NCBI GenBank assembly: GCA_013824835.1
Contig: PNOM01000002.1
Location: 1-64,000 of the forward strand
Direction of reading: 5' to 3'
DNA: 64,000 nucleotides
Origin: Syntrophus sp. (in: bacteria)
GTDB taxonomy: Bacteria; Desulfobacterota; Syntrophorhabdia; Syntrophorhabdales; Syntrophorhabdaceae
Within the stretch, counting starts at the first letter, position 1, and every line of letters starts with the position of its first letter. A program made the translations under genes and the position numbers. Below, one piece after another: positions 24,801 to 32,417 of this stretch. Under the pieces are notes generated by a model. It had not been told where the DNA came from. It saw only the letters and a program-made list of their open reading frames with translations, and did not search any database.

Positions 24801-25473
24801 TTACCTTGTCAGAAAGACAGTCTGGGGTATCGGTGGAGACGGATGGGGTTATGACATTGGCTACGGCGGAGTGGATCAGATTATGGCCTCTGGCCACAAC
24901 GTGAACCTCATGATTATGGATACTGAAATCTATTCCAATACAGGCGGACAGATGTCGAAATCTACCCCCCTCGCAGCCACGGCACAGTTTGCAGCAGCAG
25001 GGAAAAAGACACCAAAAAAGAATATCGGCGCCATGATGATACCCTACGGTAATGTCTACGTAGCCCAGGTTGCCTTCGGCGCCAATCCGACCCAAACCAT
25101 AAAGGCTATGCAGGAAGCGGAGGCGTTCGATGGGCCGTCCCTGATCATTGCATACTCAACATGTATTGGTCAGGGCATCGATGATATGTCAAAGGGTATC
25201 GAAGAGCAGAGAAGGGCTGTAGCATCAGGCCATTGGCCCCTTTACCGCTATAATCCCGCCCTCGAAGCTGAGGGTAAAAACCCGCTGGTTCTTGACAGCA
25301 AGGATCCGTCCATGCCTTATGCCGAGTACGCATATGGGGAGAACCGGTTCAAATCCTTGAAGAGAAGCAATCCCAAGGAAGCGGATGCAATGATGGAACA
25401 AGCTCAGGCGGCTGTACAGAGGAGTTGGAAATATTTGAAGCATCTTTCCAACTGGGCGCCGTCAGAAGGTTAA
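21889..25473 (+). CDS. nifJ: pyruvate:ferredoxin (flavodoxin) oxidoreductase, homodimeric type
   Basis: A 1194-residue single-chain enzyme that converts pyruvate and CoA to acetyl-CoA and CO2, reducing ferredoxin. Domain order is typical: N-terminal pyrimidine-binding domain (ITIYPITPSSPIAE), a gamma domain, a 2x[4Fe-4S] ferredoxin domain (CLQCGTCSFVCP and CTGCGSCVFACP) and a TPP domain (CSGCGETPYLKLL, GNATGCSSIYGGN, and TPP/Mg binding GGDGWGYDIG...NTGGQMSKST). I used the ATG at 21889 because AAGGAGG precedes it. The enzyme marks an anaerobic metabolism. A rho-independent-type hairpin follows. Confidence 0.96.
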   Translation: MSKKTVTVDGCTACAHVVHATNEIITIYPITPSSPIAETCDAKSAAGEVNIWGSVPMVSQMQSEAGVAGAVHGSLTTGALTTTISASQGLLLLIPNMYKIAGELTPTVFHVTARSLATQALCIFGDHADVMAARSTGFAMLCSKNVQEAMDFALISQAATLESRIPFIHFFDGFRTSHEIQKIEELSMDEMRAMIDDDLVMAHRMRGLTPDRPVIRGTAQNPDTYFQGRETPNRYYDATPAIVQKAMDKFAALTGRTYKLFDYFGAPDAERIIVVMGSAGETVLSTINMLNTQGAKLGLVQVALYRPFDVDAFSASLPATVKAIAVLDRTKEPGSIGEPLYVDVRTALGEAYEKGISRFSHYPKVVGGRYGLGSKDFTPVMAKAVFDNLAEAAPKNHFTVGINDDVTNTSLPVDETFILKGKAYRALFYGLGADGTVGANKNTIKIIGGETDNYAQGYFAYDSKKSGSMTISHLRFGKDMIQNPYLLTDANFVACHNPSFLEKYDMLSQAQEGATFLLTTSRSKEEVWDTLTADIQKELIAKKMKFYIIDAVTLAEKLGLGARINMIMQTAFFVISGIIPKDDAVKAIKKEINKTYGKKGEKLLNMNYAAVDEALKNIVEVPVPDKVTSTKGLRPPVPENAPQFVKDVTALMIEGKGDLLPVSAIPDDGTWPSATTQYEKRNIAVYIPVWEPDVCLQCGTCSFVCPHASIRMKAYDPALLNNAPATFKSVDAKGKDLQGLKFTVQTAPEDCTGCGSCVFACPASKKDTDGNKTDAKAINMDLQEPLRVAEAENYSFFLNLPETDPSRFNLMTVKGSQFVRPLFEYNGACSGCGETPYLKLLTQLFGDRLLIGNATGCSSIYGGNLPTTPYAKRGDGRGPAWSNSLFEDAAEFAFGMSLTVDKFKSQGFEVLARLSIDSRYAGAQALFEAIRNADQTTQAGVEAQRARIEELKALLAKDNSPDAKNLAFFSDYLVRKTVWGIGGDGWGYDIGYGGVDQIMASGHNVNLMIMDTEIYSNTGGQMSKSTPLAATAQFAAAGKKTPKKNIGAMMIPYGNVYVAQVAFGANPTQTIKAMQEAEAFDGPSLIIAYSTCIGQGIDDMSKGIEEQRRAVASGHWPLYRYNPALEAEGKNPLVLDSKDPSMPYAEYAYGENRFKSLKRSNPKEADAMMEQAQAAVQRSWKYLKHLSNWAPSEG

Positions 25474-25494
25474 CTAAAGTAAGGGTATGCAAGT

Positions 25495-25533
25495 CAGGCC
25501 GCAACTAACGTCACTAGCGGTAGTTGCGGCCTG
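25495..25533. terminator. stem-loop between convergent genes
   Basis: CAGGCCGCAACTA (25495-25507) pairs perfectly with TAGTTGCGGCCTG (25521-25533), a 13-bp stem with a 13-nt loop. It lies between pyruvate:ferredoxin oxidoreductase and the convergent acyl-CoA ligase and may terminate both. Confidence 0.65.
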
Positions 25534-25567
25534 CATTATTAAGGACATTATGTGATTAAGGGGTGCT

Positions 25568-27229
25568 CTATACCGCCCTTTTCTTCTCTTTCTGAAGCTT
25601 CCTCTTTTCCTCGTCCCTGATTTCCCGTCTCAAAAGTTTGCCCACTTTTGACTTGGGCAGCATATCCCGGAATTCTATGTAGTGAGGGATTTTGTAGGAT
25701 GCGAGGCGGTCCCTGCACCACTTGGTAAGCTCACCGCTCCCCACACCCTTTGCGTCTTCCTTCAAGACCACGATGGCCTTGATCCTCTCTCCGACCCTGG
25801 AGTCAGGGATGCCCACTACACAGGCGCCTATGACCGTGGGATGATCCTGGAGGATTGCCTCGATTTCTGAGGCGGATATTCTGTATGCCTTATATTTGAT
25901 GGTATCCGCGGTTCTCTCCACAAACTCCAGGTCGCCGTCTTCATTCATCTTCATGAAGTCGCCCATTCTGTAATAGGTTTCCCCGTTCATTTGAATGAAG
26001 GAGCGGCTCGTCTCATCAGGTTTTTTCCAATAGCTTTTTATGGTGTAGGGAGATGTGACCAGCAGCTCCCCAACCTCCCCCTGGGGCACGGGCTCCAGGG
26101 TCTCCTGATCTGCGAGGATACATGTCCTTGACTTAAGAGGTGTCCCCACAACGGTGGGTTTCGGCTCCTTATTAAGAAGGCTGTAGGTGATATGCCCCAC
26201 CTCGGTAGATCCATAGACCTGGTAGATGGGAATACCGTACTTTTCTTTCCAGATCTTATAGACTTCGTTGGGTAGTACATCGCCGCCGCAGTAGCAGCAT
26301 TTCAAAGAGCTGAGGTCGTACTGATCGACCCGGTCGTTTTCAAGGATCATCCTGTAAAGGGCTGGAACACCAAGCATCCAGCCCACCTTATAGCGCTCGA
26401 TGGCCTTCAATGTGGCATCTACCTCAGGTGAAGGCATAAGGATTACCGTGTTACCGAAATTGAAACCAAAGCCAATAGTAAAACCCTTTGCCATGATGTG
26501 GAAGAGGGGATTTACCATGAGCACCACCTCTTTACTTTCAGTCATATGGCCGTCAATCACATCTTCCATTATATCCCTGATGTAGGATATCTCTCCCATG
26601 TGGTTTCCCGGGACACCCTTAGGGAAGCCCGTTGTCCCTCCCGTGTACATAATGTATGCGAGGTCATTCCAGGGATCAATCTCAACTCGAGGCGGCTTTG
26701 GCCAGTTATCCTTAATGAGCCCCCAGAAGGAATATATCTCATTGCCCTTTTCAACCTTCCCCTTGGGGATTTTGTCAAAAAGCTGTCCTACCACCTGTTT
26801 CCATACAGGGATTAGCTCAACAAAATTGGTTACTATTACCCTTTCAAGATGGGTTTTTTTCATCACCTCTTTGACATAGACAAAGTTCGTGTCAAGGCAT
26901 ATGACTGTTTTGATATCCGAATCTTCTATCATGTACTCTATTTCAAAAGCCGTATAGATGGGAGAGACGGGGACCATGACTGCCCCTATTTTGTTGATCG
27001 CAAAGTTCGCAATGATCCATTGGGGGCAGTTCGGGATGTAAAGCATTACCCGGTCTTGAGGCTTTACGCCAATCTTTACGAGACCCGCTGCAAACCGGTC
27101 AATAAGCATACTAAGCCTGCCGTAGCTGAATCTCTCCCCGAGATAATAGAGTGCGGTATTGCCCGATTCTTTCGCGCACACCTCTTCAAAACGGGAAAAT
27201 GTATACTCGTCTTTATAGAGTTGCATCAT
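25568..27229 (-). CDS. AMP-forming acyl-CoA ligase
   Basis: A 553-residue ANL-superfamily enzyme that activates a carboxylic acid to its CoA ester through an acyl-adenylate. Visible motifs: the P-loop AYIMYTGGTTGFPKG (about 188-202), the A5-type motif QVYGSTEVG, YRMGDFMKMNEDGDLEFV, and a C-terminal Lys in SKVGKLLRREIR. A basic tail (EEKRKLQKEKKRAV) ends the chain. It is the last gene of the liv-type operon, so the importer and ligase probably handle the same substrate, for instance an aromatic or fatty acid. The substrate cannot be told from sequence. Confidence 0.9.
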   Translation of the reverse strand: MMQLYKDEYTFSRFEEVCAKESGNTALYYLGERFSYGRLSMLIDRFAAGLVKIGVKPQDRVMLYIPNCPQWIIANFAINKIGAVMVPVSPIYTAFEIEYMIEDSDIKTVICLDTNFVYVKEVMKKTHLERVIVTNFVELIPVWKQVVGQLFDKIPKGKVEKGNEIYSFWGLIKDNWPKPPRVEIDPWNDLAYIMYTGGTTGFPKGVPGNHMGEISYIRDIMEDVIDGHMTESKEVVLMVNPLFHIMAKGFTIGFGFNFGNTVILMPSPEVDATLKAIERYKVGWMLGVPALYRMILENDRVDQYDLSSLKCCYCGGDVLPNEVYKIWKEKYGIPIYQVYGSTEVGHITYSLLNKEPKPTVVGTPLKSRTCILADQETLEPVPQGEVGELLVTSPYTIKSYWKKPDETSRSFIQMNGETYYRMGDFMKMNEDGDLEFVERTADTIKYKAYRISASEIEAILQDHPTVIGACVVGIPDSRVGERIKAIVVLKEDAKGVGSGELTKWCRDRLASYKIPHYIEFRDMLPKSKVGKLLRREIRDEEKRKLQKEKKRAV

Positions 27230-27238
27230 TCGGCTCCT

Positions 27239-27985
27239 TTATACTCCAAAATATGCAGATTTTACGTCAGGGTTATCGAGCAATTCCTCCTTGGTGCCGG
27301 AAAGCACGTTCGAGCCGTTCTCAAGGATATAGCCCCTGTCGATAATGGGCATGACAGGCCGTGCGTACTGTTCCGTCACGATGATAGAGATACCCTTTGT
27401 GTCCCGTATTGCCTTTGTTCCATTAATGACAATATCCATATAAGCCGGGCTCAAACCAAGGAGTGGCTCGTCAAGGAGAAGAATCTTTGGCCTGGCCATG
27501 AGCGCCCTCCCAATGGCGAGCATCTGTTGTTCCCCGCCGCTTAAAAAGCCTCCCTGACGCTTAAGATGGTCTTTAAGCCTGGGGAAGAGATCAAGAACGT
27601 AATCGATATTCGCTTTTGTGTCATTTTTTGGGGAAAGATAGGCCCCTATCTTCAGATTCTCCATGACGGAGCTTTCCGGAAATATCCTCCTCCTTTCCGG
27701 GCAGAGCACGATGCCCATCTTGGCCCTTAGGTGGGGTTTCACATTGGTAATATCCTGCCCCTCAAAGAATATGTTTCCAAAGAGGGATATCCTCTCGCCG
27801 CCCCGCATCTCCTCCTTCTTTTTGATGTCGAGGATGATGCCTGACAGGGCATACATGAGGGTGCTCTTCCCTGCGCTATTGGAGCCAAAAATGCCGATTA
27901 TGGAGCCCTTTTCACACTGTAGGCTCACATTGTTGAGGGCAAGCATGTTTTCGTAAAATACCATGAGTTCGCGGGCTTCAAACAT
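27239..27985 (-). CDS. livF: branched-chain-type ABC transporter ATPase (LivF family)
   Basis: A 248-residue ATPase: Walker A GSNSAGKSTL (about 34-43), signature LSGGEQQML, Walker B PKILLLDEPLLGLSP, and the switch His region replaced by IIVTEQYAR. The region FYENMLALNNVSL and PERRRIFPESSVMENL are typical of LivF rather than LivG. It works with LivG, LivH, LivM and the periplasmic binding protein, all encoded upstream in the same operon, to import an amino-acid-like or organic acid substrate. It lies 2 nt after livG. Confidence 0.88.
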   Translation of the reverse strand: MFEARELMVFYENMLALNNVSLQCEKGSIIGIFGSNSAGKSTLMYALSGIILDIKKKEEMRGGERISLFGNIFFEGQDITNVKPHLRAKMGIVLCPERRRIFPESSVMENLKIGAYLSPKNDTKANIDYVLDLFPRLKDHLKRQGGFLSGGEQQMLAIGRALMARPKILLLDEPLLGLSPAYMDIVINGTKAIRDTKGISIIVTEQYARPVMPIIDRGYILENGSNVLSGTKEELLDNPDVKSAYFGV

Positions 27986-27987
27986 AT

Positions 27988-28755
27988 CTACACCTCTTCG
28001 CTTCCGAGATAGGCTTCCCTAACTCGCTTGTCTTCAATGACCTCCTTGTAGTACCCTTCTGCGATCTTTTCGCCGAAATTGAGTGCCATAACCCTGTCGG
28101 CGACCCTGAAGAGTTCCCGAAGTCTGTGCTCCACCATGATCAGGGTTACCCCCTCCATTTTCAATTTTTCTATGAGTGGCACCATACCTGCAATCTCGCT
28201 CATGCTGAGGCCTGAGAAGACCTCATCGCAGAATATCACATCAGGCCGTAGTGCCATACAGCGTGCAAGCTCAAGCCTCTTTTGATAGCCTGTTGGGAGA
28301 GTTGAGGCAAGCTTATAGGGCACCCGTGAATCCCTCTCGAATCCGATTTCTTCGAGAATGTCAACAGCCACCGTGTCCCTGTCCCCGTGTCTTCCCCCGC
28401 CTCGCCAGCCCCCGAGCTTCTTTGCCCGCGGGGACCACAACGGTATGATAAGATTCTTGTAGGCGGGTAAAGAATAGTAGGGCCGCATGATCTGGAAGGT
28501 CCTGGTAATACCTGTTTGAGCGATCTTGTAGGCAGGCCATTTCGTGATCTCGTCCCCCCGGAAGAAAACGTGGCCTTTGTCCGGTTTAATGAACCCCGTG
28601 ATGCAGTTTATGAGGGTTGTTTTGCCCGAGCCGTTCGGGCCGATGATGCCGTAAATCTCACCTTGAAATACATCGAAACTTACATCCATGAGGGCCTTAA
28701 GCCCGCCGAAGGCCTTGCTGATTCCTTTCATTGAGAGAATGACTGTCTCGCTCAT
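27988..28755 (-). CDS. livG: branched-chain-type ABC transporter ATPase (LivG family)
   Basis: A 255-residue ATPase with Walker A GPNGSGKTTLINCITGF, signature LPTGYQKRLELARCMA (a degenerate LSGGQ, as often in LivG) and Walker B RPDVIFCDEVFSGLS, where the usual DEP is DEV. I chose the ATG at 28755: AGGTGGG lies upstream and the position matches the ancestral livM stop/livG start overlap. A 161-bp repeat insertion now separates it from livM, yet the ribosome binding site has been kept through the flanking duplication. Confidence 0.88.
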   Translation of the reverse strand: MSETVILSMKGISKAFGGLKALMDVSFDVFQGEIYGIIGPNGSGKTTLINCITGFIKPDKGHVFFRGDEITKWPAYKIAQTGITRTFQIMRPYYSLPAYKNLIIPLWSPRAKKLGGWRGGGRHGDRDTVAVDILEEIGFERDSRVPYKLASTLPTGYQKRLELARCMALRPDVIFCDEVFSGLSMSEIAGMVPLIEKLKMEGVTLIMVEHRLRELFRVADRVMALNFGEKIAEGYYKEVIEDKRVREAYLGSEEV

Positions 28756-28930
28756 ACCTTCACCCACCTCGCAGTTAGTGGGGCTTGCGTCGCCCCCTCC
28801 ACGCGACCCGCAAGCGGGTACCCCGGCTCGCAGAGCCTTCCCCTCGCGCTCGCAGTGCGAGCTAAATGTTCCCCACTCAACTTACTTCCCCTACTTACCT
28901 CACTCAACCGCTTCATACTTTCACCCACCT
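28752..28930. repeat. small inserted element with 18-bp flanking duplication
   Basis: TCATACCTTCACCCACCT at 28752-28769 is repeated with one mismatch at 28913-28930. Between them lie 143 bp of GC-rich, hairpin-forming DNA, including GCTCGCA-G-TGCGAGC and GCTTGCG...CGCAAGC. Each copy of the 18-mer contains an ATGA overlap of the kind expected between livM and livG, so the element appears to have inserted at that junction. Confidence 0.6.
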
Positions 28931-29923
28931 TTCGAATTGGTGGTATTTCCGTGTAGCGTACACCATGATGCCTTCGCTCTTGAATACGATGAAGCCGGTG
29001 AGAAGCGCGCAGTAAATCACGATCCTGAAAGTACCGAAGAACCGGAGGAATTCGGAAAGGGGTACCAGGATGAAGCAGCCGATAACAGCGCCCACAAGGG
29101 TACCTCCGCCGCCCATGACGACAGCCGCAATGGGAATTATGGAAAAATCGAGAGCAAAGAGCGAAAGACCGGCCCACATATAGAGATGGGCCAGATACGC
29201 GCCCCCGAAACATCCCATAAGTGACGCAATGAATACGGCGATCGATTTCATGTGGGTTACGTTGATGCCTGATGCCCGCACGGACTGATCATTATCTTTA
29301 ACAGCCCGGAGCACAAGTCCCATATCCTGATTGACGAGTCGCCTCATCGCGAAGAGGGCAACGAGCATGACAATGATAATGGTATACTCCTCCACATACT
29401 CGCCGGGAAGGCTGTCTACCCCTGATATGCCGTTGGTTCCGCCCAGTATATTGAATGCCTCGATAATCCTTGAGATAAGGATAGGGTACATAAGCGTTAC
29501 AATGGCGAAGTAGACCCCCCGGAGCGGCAGGCAGGGGAGGATCAAAAGGGTACACAAGAACGCGCCCGATATGGTTGCGAGAGGGATGGAAAGCCAGAAC
29601 GGCATGGAGAGATAGACATTGAAAATAGCCGCAAGGTAGCCGCCGACGCCGATAAACAATGCGCCTCCGAGGCAGACGAGACCCACATAGTTTGCGAGGA
29701 AATCAAAGGCCAGTGCAAGAACCGCATAGACGCACATGATATTGACGACCCTTTTCCAGTAAGGGGCAAGTTCCAGAATGATGGGTAAAAGCAGGACTCC
29801 TAAGATCAGGAGCAATCGCGGCCCCACGAGATAGCCGATTTCCTCAAGGGATGATATGGCGTAGTGGCCCTCTGTTCTTACTTTTAATCCCCGGTCGATC
29901 CGTTCCTTCCTTTTCATCTCCAT
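28913..29923 (-). CDS. livM: branched-chain-type ABC transporter permease (LivM family)
   Basis: A 336-residue membrane protein with about nine hydrophobic helices. The family blocks are seen: VLALAFDFLANYVGLVCLGGALFIGVG-type start, GTNGISGV, LRAVKDNDQSVRASGINV (the cytoplasmic EAA-like loop contacting the ATPase), and MGGGGTLVGAVIG. It pairs with LivH to form the translocation pore. It begins 3 nt after livH and ends at the edge of the inserted repeat element. Confidence 0.9.
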   Translation of the reverse strand: MEMKRKERIDRGLKVRTEGHYAISSLEEIGYLVGPRLLLILGVLLLPIILELAPYWKRVVNIMCVYAVLALAFDFLANYVGLVCLGGALFIGVGGYLAAIFNVYLSMPFWLSIPLATISGAFLCTLLILPCLPLRGVYFAIVTLMYPILISRIIEAFNILGGTNGISGVDSLPGEYVEEYTIIIVMLVALFAMRRLVNQDMGLVLRAVKDNDQSVRASGINVTHMKSIAVFIASLMGCFGGAYLAHLYMWAGLSLFALDFSIIPIAAVVMGGGGTLVGAVIGCFILVPLSEFLRFFGTFRIVIYCALLTGFIVFKSEGIMVYATRKYHQFERWVKV

Positions 29924-29926
29924 GGC

Positions 29927-30793
29927 TCACACCCGCTCTTCCAGTTCTTTCTGTTTTCCGAATATTCCGGAGGGCTTGATGAGCAGGGTTACGATTATGG
30001 CGAGAAGGGCCACGACCATAACGAAATGGGAGGAGATGAAGGTCTCGGTGAGGATCTGGGCAAACCCGATGATAAAGGCTGCAACAATGGTTCCTGTCCA
30101 GCTCCCGAGGCCGCCGATAATGCAGACCGCCACGGCGAATATGAGCACGTTGTATCCCTGCTCAACCACGATATTGCCCAGCGGCAGGAGGAGAACCGCT
30201 GCCAGGCCGGCGAGCCCTGAACCAATCGCGAGGGAGATGATGGCCGTCATATCCGAGTCGATGCCGAGCATCATGGCTGCCCGTTCATCCTGGGCAATAC
30301 CCCGCAAGGCAAGGCCGATCCGGTTGTAACGGGTAAAGAGAAAAAGAAGGGCAAAGGTAAGGACCCCTGCCCCTACAATGATAAGCCTATGGTAGTCTAC
30401 CGTCACACCCCCGATACTCATGGAGCCTTGCACAAAGACGGGAAGGGTATAGGTCATGCCCCGTAATCCCCCCCAGCGGAGCCCCTCTATGATGGCAAGC
30501 CCGATGGCGTAGGTCCCGATAATCTCTGAGATCTCCATGCCCCTTATACGGATGATGATGAACCGGTACATCAGGGCGCCTATCAGACCCGTGGCGCCTA
30601 AGCCGAGTAGTATGGACGGCAGGTAGGGCAATCCGGCCTTATTGACGAGGAGCCAGACAATATAGCCGGCGGTAATGTAGAGGGCGCCATGGGCAAAGTT
30701 CGGCAGACGGCTGATGCTGTAGACCAGCGCAAAGCCTAACGACATGAGTGAGAGTATAATGCTGTTGATGATGCCGTAAATTATGATCTCCAC
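29927..30793 (-). CDS. livH: branched-chain-type ABC transporter permease (LivH family)
   Basis: A 288-residue membrane protein of about eight helices. Typical blocks: GFALVYSISRLPNFAHGALYITAGYIVW at the N-terminus, the coupling loop YNRIGLALRGIAQDERAAMMLGID, and IGGLGSWTGTIVAAFIIG near the end. It is the second gene of the operon, 21 nt after the binding-protein gene, and partners LivM. Confidence 0.9.
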   Translation of the reverse strand: MEIIIYGIINSIILSLMSLGFALVYSISRLPNFAHGALYITAGYIVWLLVNKAGLPYLPSILLGLGATGLIGALMYRFIIIRIRGMEISEIIGTYAIGLAIIEGLRWGGLRGMTYTLPVFVQGSMSIGGVTVDYHRLIIVGAGVLTFALLFLFTRYNRIGLALRGIAQDERAAMMLGIDSDMTAIISLAIGSGLAGLAAVLLLPLGNIVVEQGYNVLIFAVAVCIIGGLGSWTGTIVAAFIIGFAQILTETFISSHFVMVVALLAIIVTLLIKPSGIFGKQKELEERV

Positions 30794-30814
30794 GATTCCC
30801 CCTATTCCGTGAGG

Positions 30815-32074
30815 TTACTTCATCCAGGGAGGCAGCAGGATCTTGCCTTCCGCAACGCTCGCAGGAAAGACCTGAACTCTCTTTCCTTTCTGCCATTGGA
30901 TGATGCCGGTCACCGCGCCTTCCTTCGGATCCATGGAGGATATGATCTGGTGTGATTTTTTGTCGAACCGCATCCTTCCGTAAACACCCATGATGTCCAC
31001 ATTTTCCAGGGCTGTGATGACTGCATCGGTATCTACGCTCTTCGCTTTTTCAATTGCATCTTTCAATTGATAGACGGCCATGTAGCTCGACGATGTGCCG
31101 TATCCCTCAGGCTCAAGCCCCCACTTCTTGTTATAGGCATCAACGAACTTCATGGTCCACGGGGTGATCTTTGCCGGTGCATTCCCACCGTTCACAAGAT
31201 TGACGATGAGATACTCCCCTTTACCTCCTGTTGCCTTCCAAAAACCGGGTTGCTCAGCAGCATTTACGAATCCGACAGGAAGCGCTTTCGATTTCATGTC
31301 GCTCCACTGTTTAAGAAGGATGGCGCTCTCCGGCATATCCATCCAGAGGAAAAGGATCTGAGCCCCCTTTTTACCTGAATCGTGAAGGCCAACAGAGTAA
31401 TCGGCGGTCCCTGTAGGGTATACCTTCATATCAATGACGGTCCATCCCTTTTCTGTAAGGGCCTTTTTCATGAACTCCCCGCCCTTTCGCGCATGCTCCA
31501 CGTCCTGGACCATGATATATGCCTTGTCGAACTTATGTGCCTTTCGAAGGTCTTCGAGAAGGGTCATGAATTCGACCATCATGACTCCTGAATGGCTCGA
31601 ATTTCTGAAGCAATACTTATACTTGTTGTAGTTTCCCTCAACCTTTTTGTGGTAGAGGGGCGTGAGTGCTCCGGTAGTAAGGATGCTCAACTTCTTGTAT
31701 TTACTCAAAAGATCCATGGCAGCAAGGGCCGCCTCGGATCGGATCGGACCACCGATAATGAAGTCTGCCTTTTTGTCAAGGATCAGTTTCTCCAGGGCGA
31801 GGAGCGCGTCGCTCACCGGCACGCCCGGCTCAAGGTCCCGCGTATCGATCACTTCTACCTTGAAAGGTCTCTTTGTATTCCCAACTCTGACCCCGCCGGC
31901 TGTGTTGATCTCGTCCACAGCGAGCTTAATACCCCGCTCTGCATCCCATCCATAGAGGAATGCAGTAGATAAAGGCGCCCCGATCACAATTGGTTTTTCG
32001 GCAGATATGGATAGAGAAGGAAAAACAACAAAAGCAGAGAAAAGAACAATAAAACAAATAGTTGCTCGCTTCAT
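30815..32074 (-). CDS. ABC transporter periplasmic substrate-binding protein (LivK/Peripla_BP_6 type)
   Basis: A 419-residue exported protein. A signal peptide covers residues 1-25 (ICFIVLFSAFVVFPSLSISAEK, likely cleaved after SA). The mature part starts KPIVIGAPLSTAFLYGWDAERGIKLAVDEIN, the type I periplasmic binding fold of leucine-type receptors, and contains KADFIIGGPIRSEAALA and a C-terminal MRFDKKSHQ region. Such receptors also serve aromatic acids, urea or amides, so the ligand is open. It is the first gene after the sigma-54 promoter, with GGGGG as ribosome binding site. Confidence 0.9.
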   Translation of the reverse strand: MKRATICFIVLFSAFVVFPSLSISAEKPIVIGAPLSTAFLYGWDAERGIKLAVDEINTAGGVRVGNTKRPFKVEVIDTRDLEPGVPVSDALLALEKLILDKKADFIIGGPIRSEAALAAMDLLSKYKKLSILTTGALTPLYHKKVEGNYNKYKYCFRNSSHSGVMMVEFMTLLEDLRKAHKFDKAYIMVQDVEHARKGGEFMKKALTEKGWTVIDMKVYPTGTADYSVGLHDSGKKGAQILFLWMDMPESAILLKQWSDMKSKALPVGFVNAAEQPGFWKATGGKGEYLIVNLVNGGNAPAKITPWTMKFVDAYNKKWGLEPEGYGTSSSYMAVYQLKDAIEKAKSVDTDAVITALENVDIMGVYGRMRFDKKSHQIISSMDPKEGAVTGIIQWQKGKRVQVFPASVAEGKILLPPWMK

Positions 32075-32417
32075 AAAACCCCCTTTTCACTTTAAGTTGT
32101 GTGTGCCTTCCCTCATGCCTGAGTGTAGCCTTATGAAGACTGAGGGTATGGATTATAGAAAAGCAATTATTGTGCCAGCGCCTTGGCATGATTGAAAATG
32201 GTGTAATAACAGATAGATAGCTTGATAAAAGGGAATAATTTCCCCCTTTTAATTGATTCGATATTTCACATTTTGAAAAAATCTTTCACCATTGTTCGTC
32301 CTCAAGAAAACTTATTACATCAACGGAAAGAATCTCTGAAAAAGAATAGAAATCATCTACCCGGCTCACAGGCTGGTCGGAACACTTGAATCAAAGTTGA
32401 CTTACGATGCCTGTTTT
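32075..32417. other. 343-bp regulatory intergenic region
   Basis: No gene is seen. It holds the sigma-54 promoter of the liv-type operon (32163-32177) and an imperfect hairpin around 32228-32252 (AAAAGGG...CCCTTTT) that could terminate the upstream regulator transcript. A short GCCTG-TTTTT-CAGGC stem at 32409-32423 spans the regulator stop codon. The A/T-rich stretch 32180-32340 would be the place for activator binding sites, but I see no clear repeated dyad. Confidence 0.6.
32163..32177 (-). promoter_or_regulatory. sigma-54 promoter of the liv-type/acyl-CoA ligase operon
   Basis: Read on the minus strand, TGGCAC-AATAA-TTGC fits the -24/-12 consensus at every core position with correct spacing. 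The predicted start is near 32152, giving a leader of about 78 nt before the binding-protein gene. Confidence 0.85.

Noticed and set aside
24376-25095. 239-residue open frame antisense to pyruvate:ferredoxin oxidoreductase
   Set aside because: A Cys/Gly-rich shadow of the TPP domain codons of a certain gene; no start context of its own.
28688-29224. 178-residue plus-strand frame across the livM/livG junction
   Set aside because: Spans a repeat insertion and the antisense of livM; no protein pattern.
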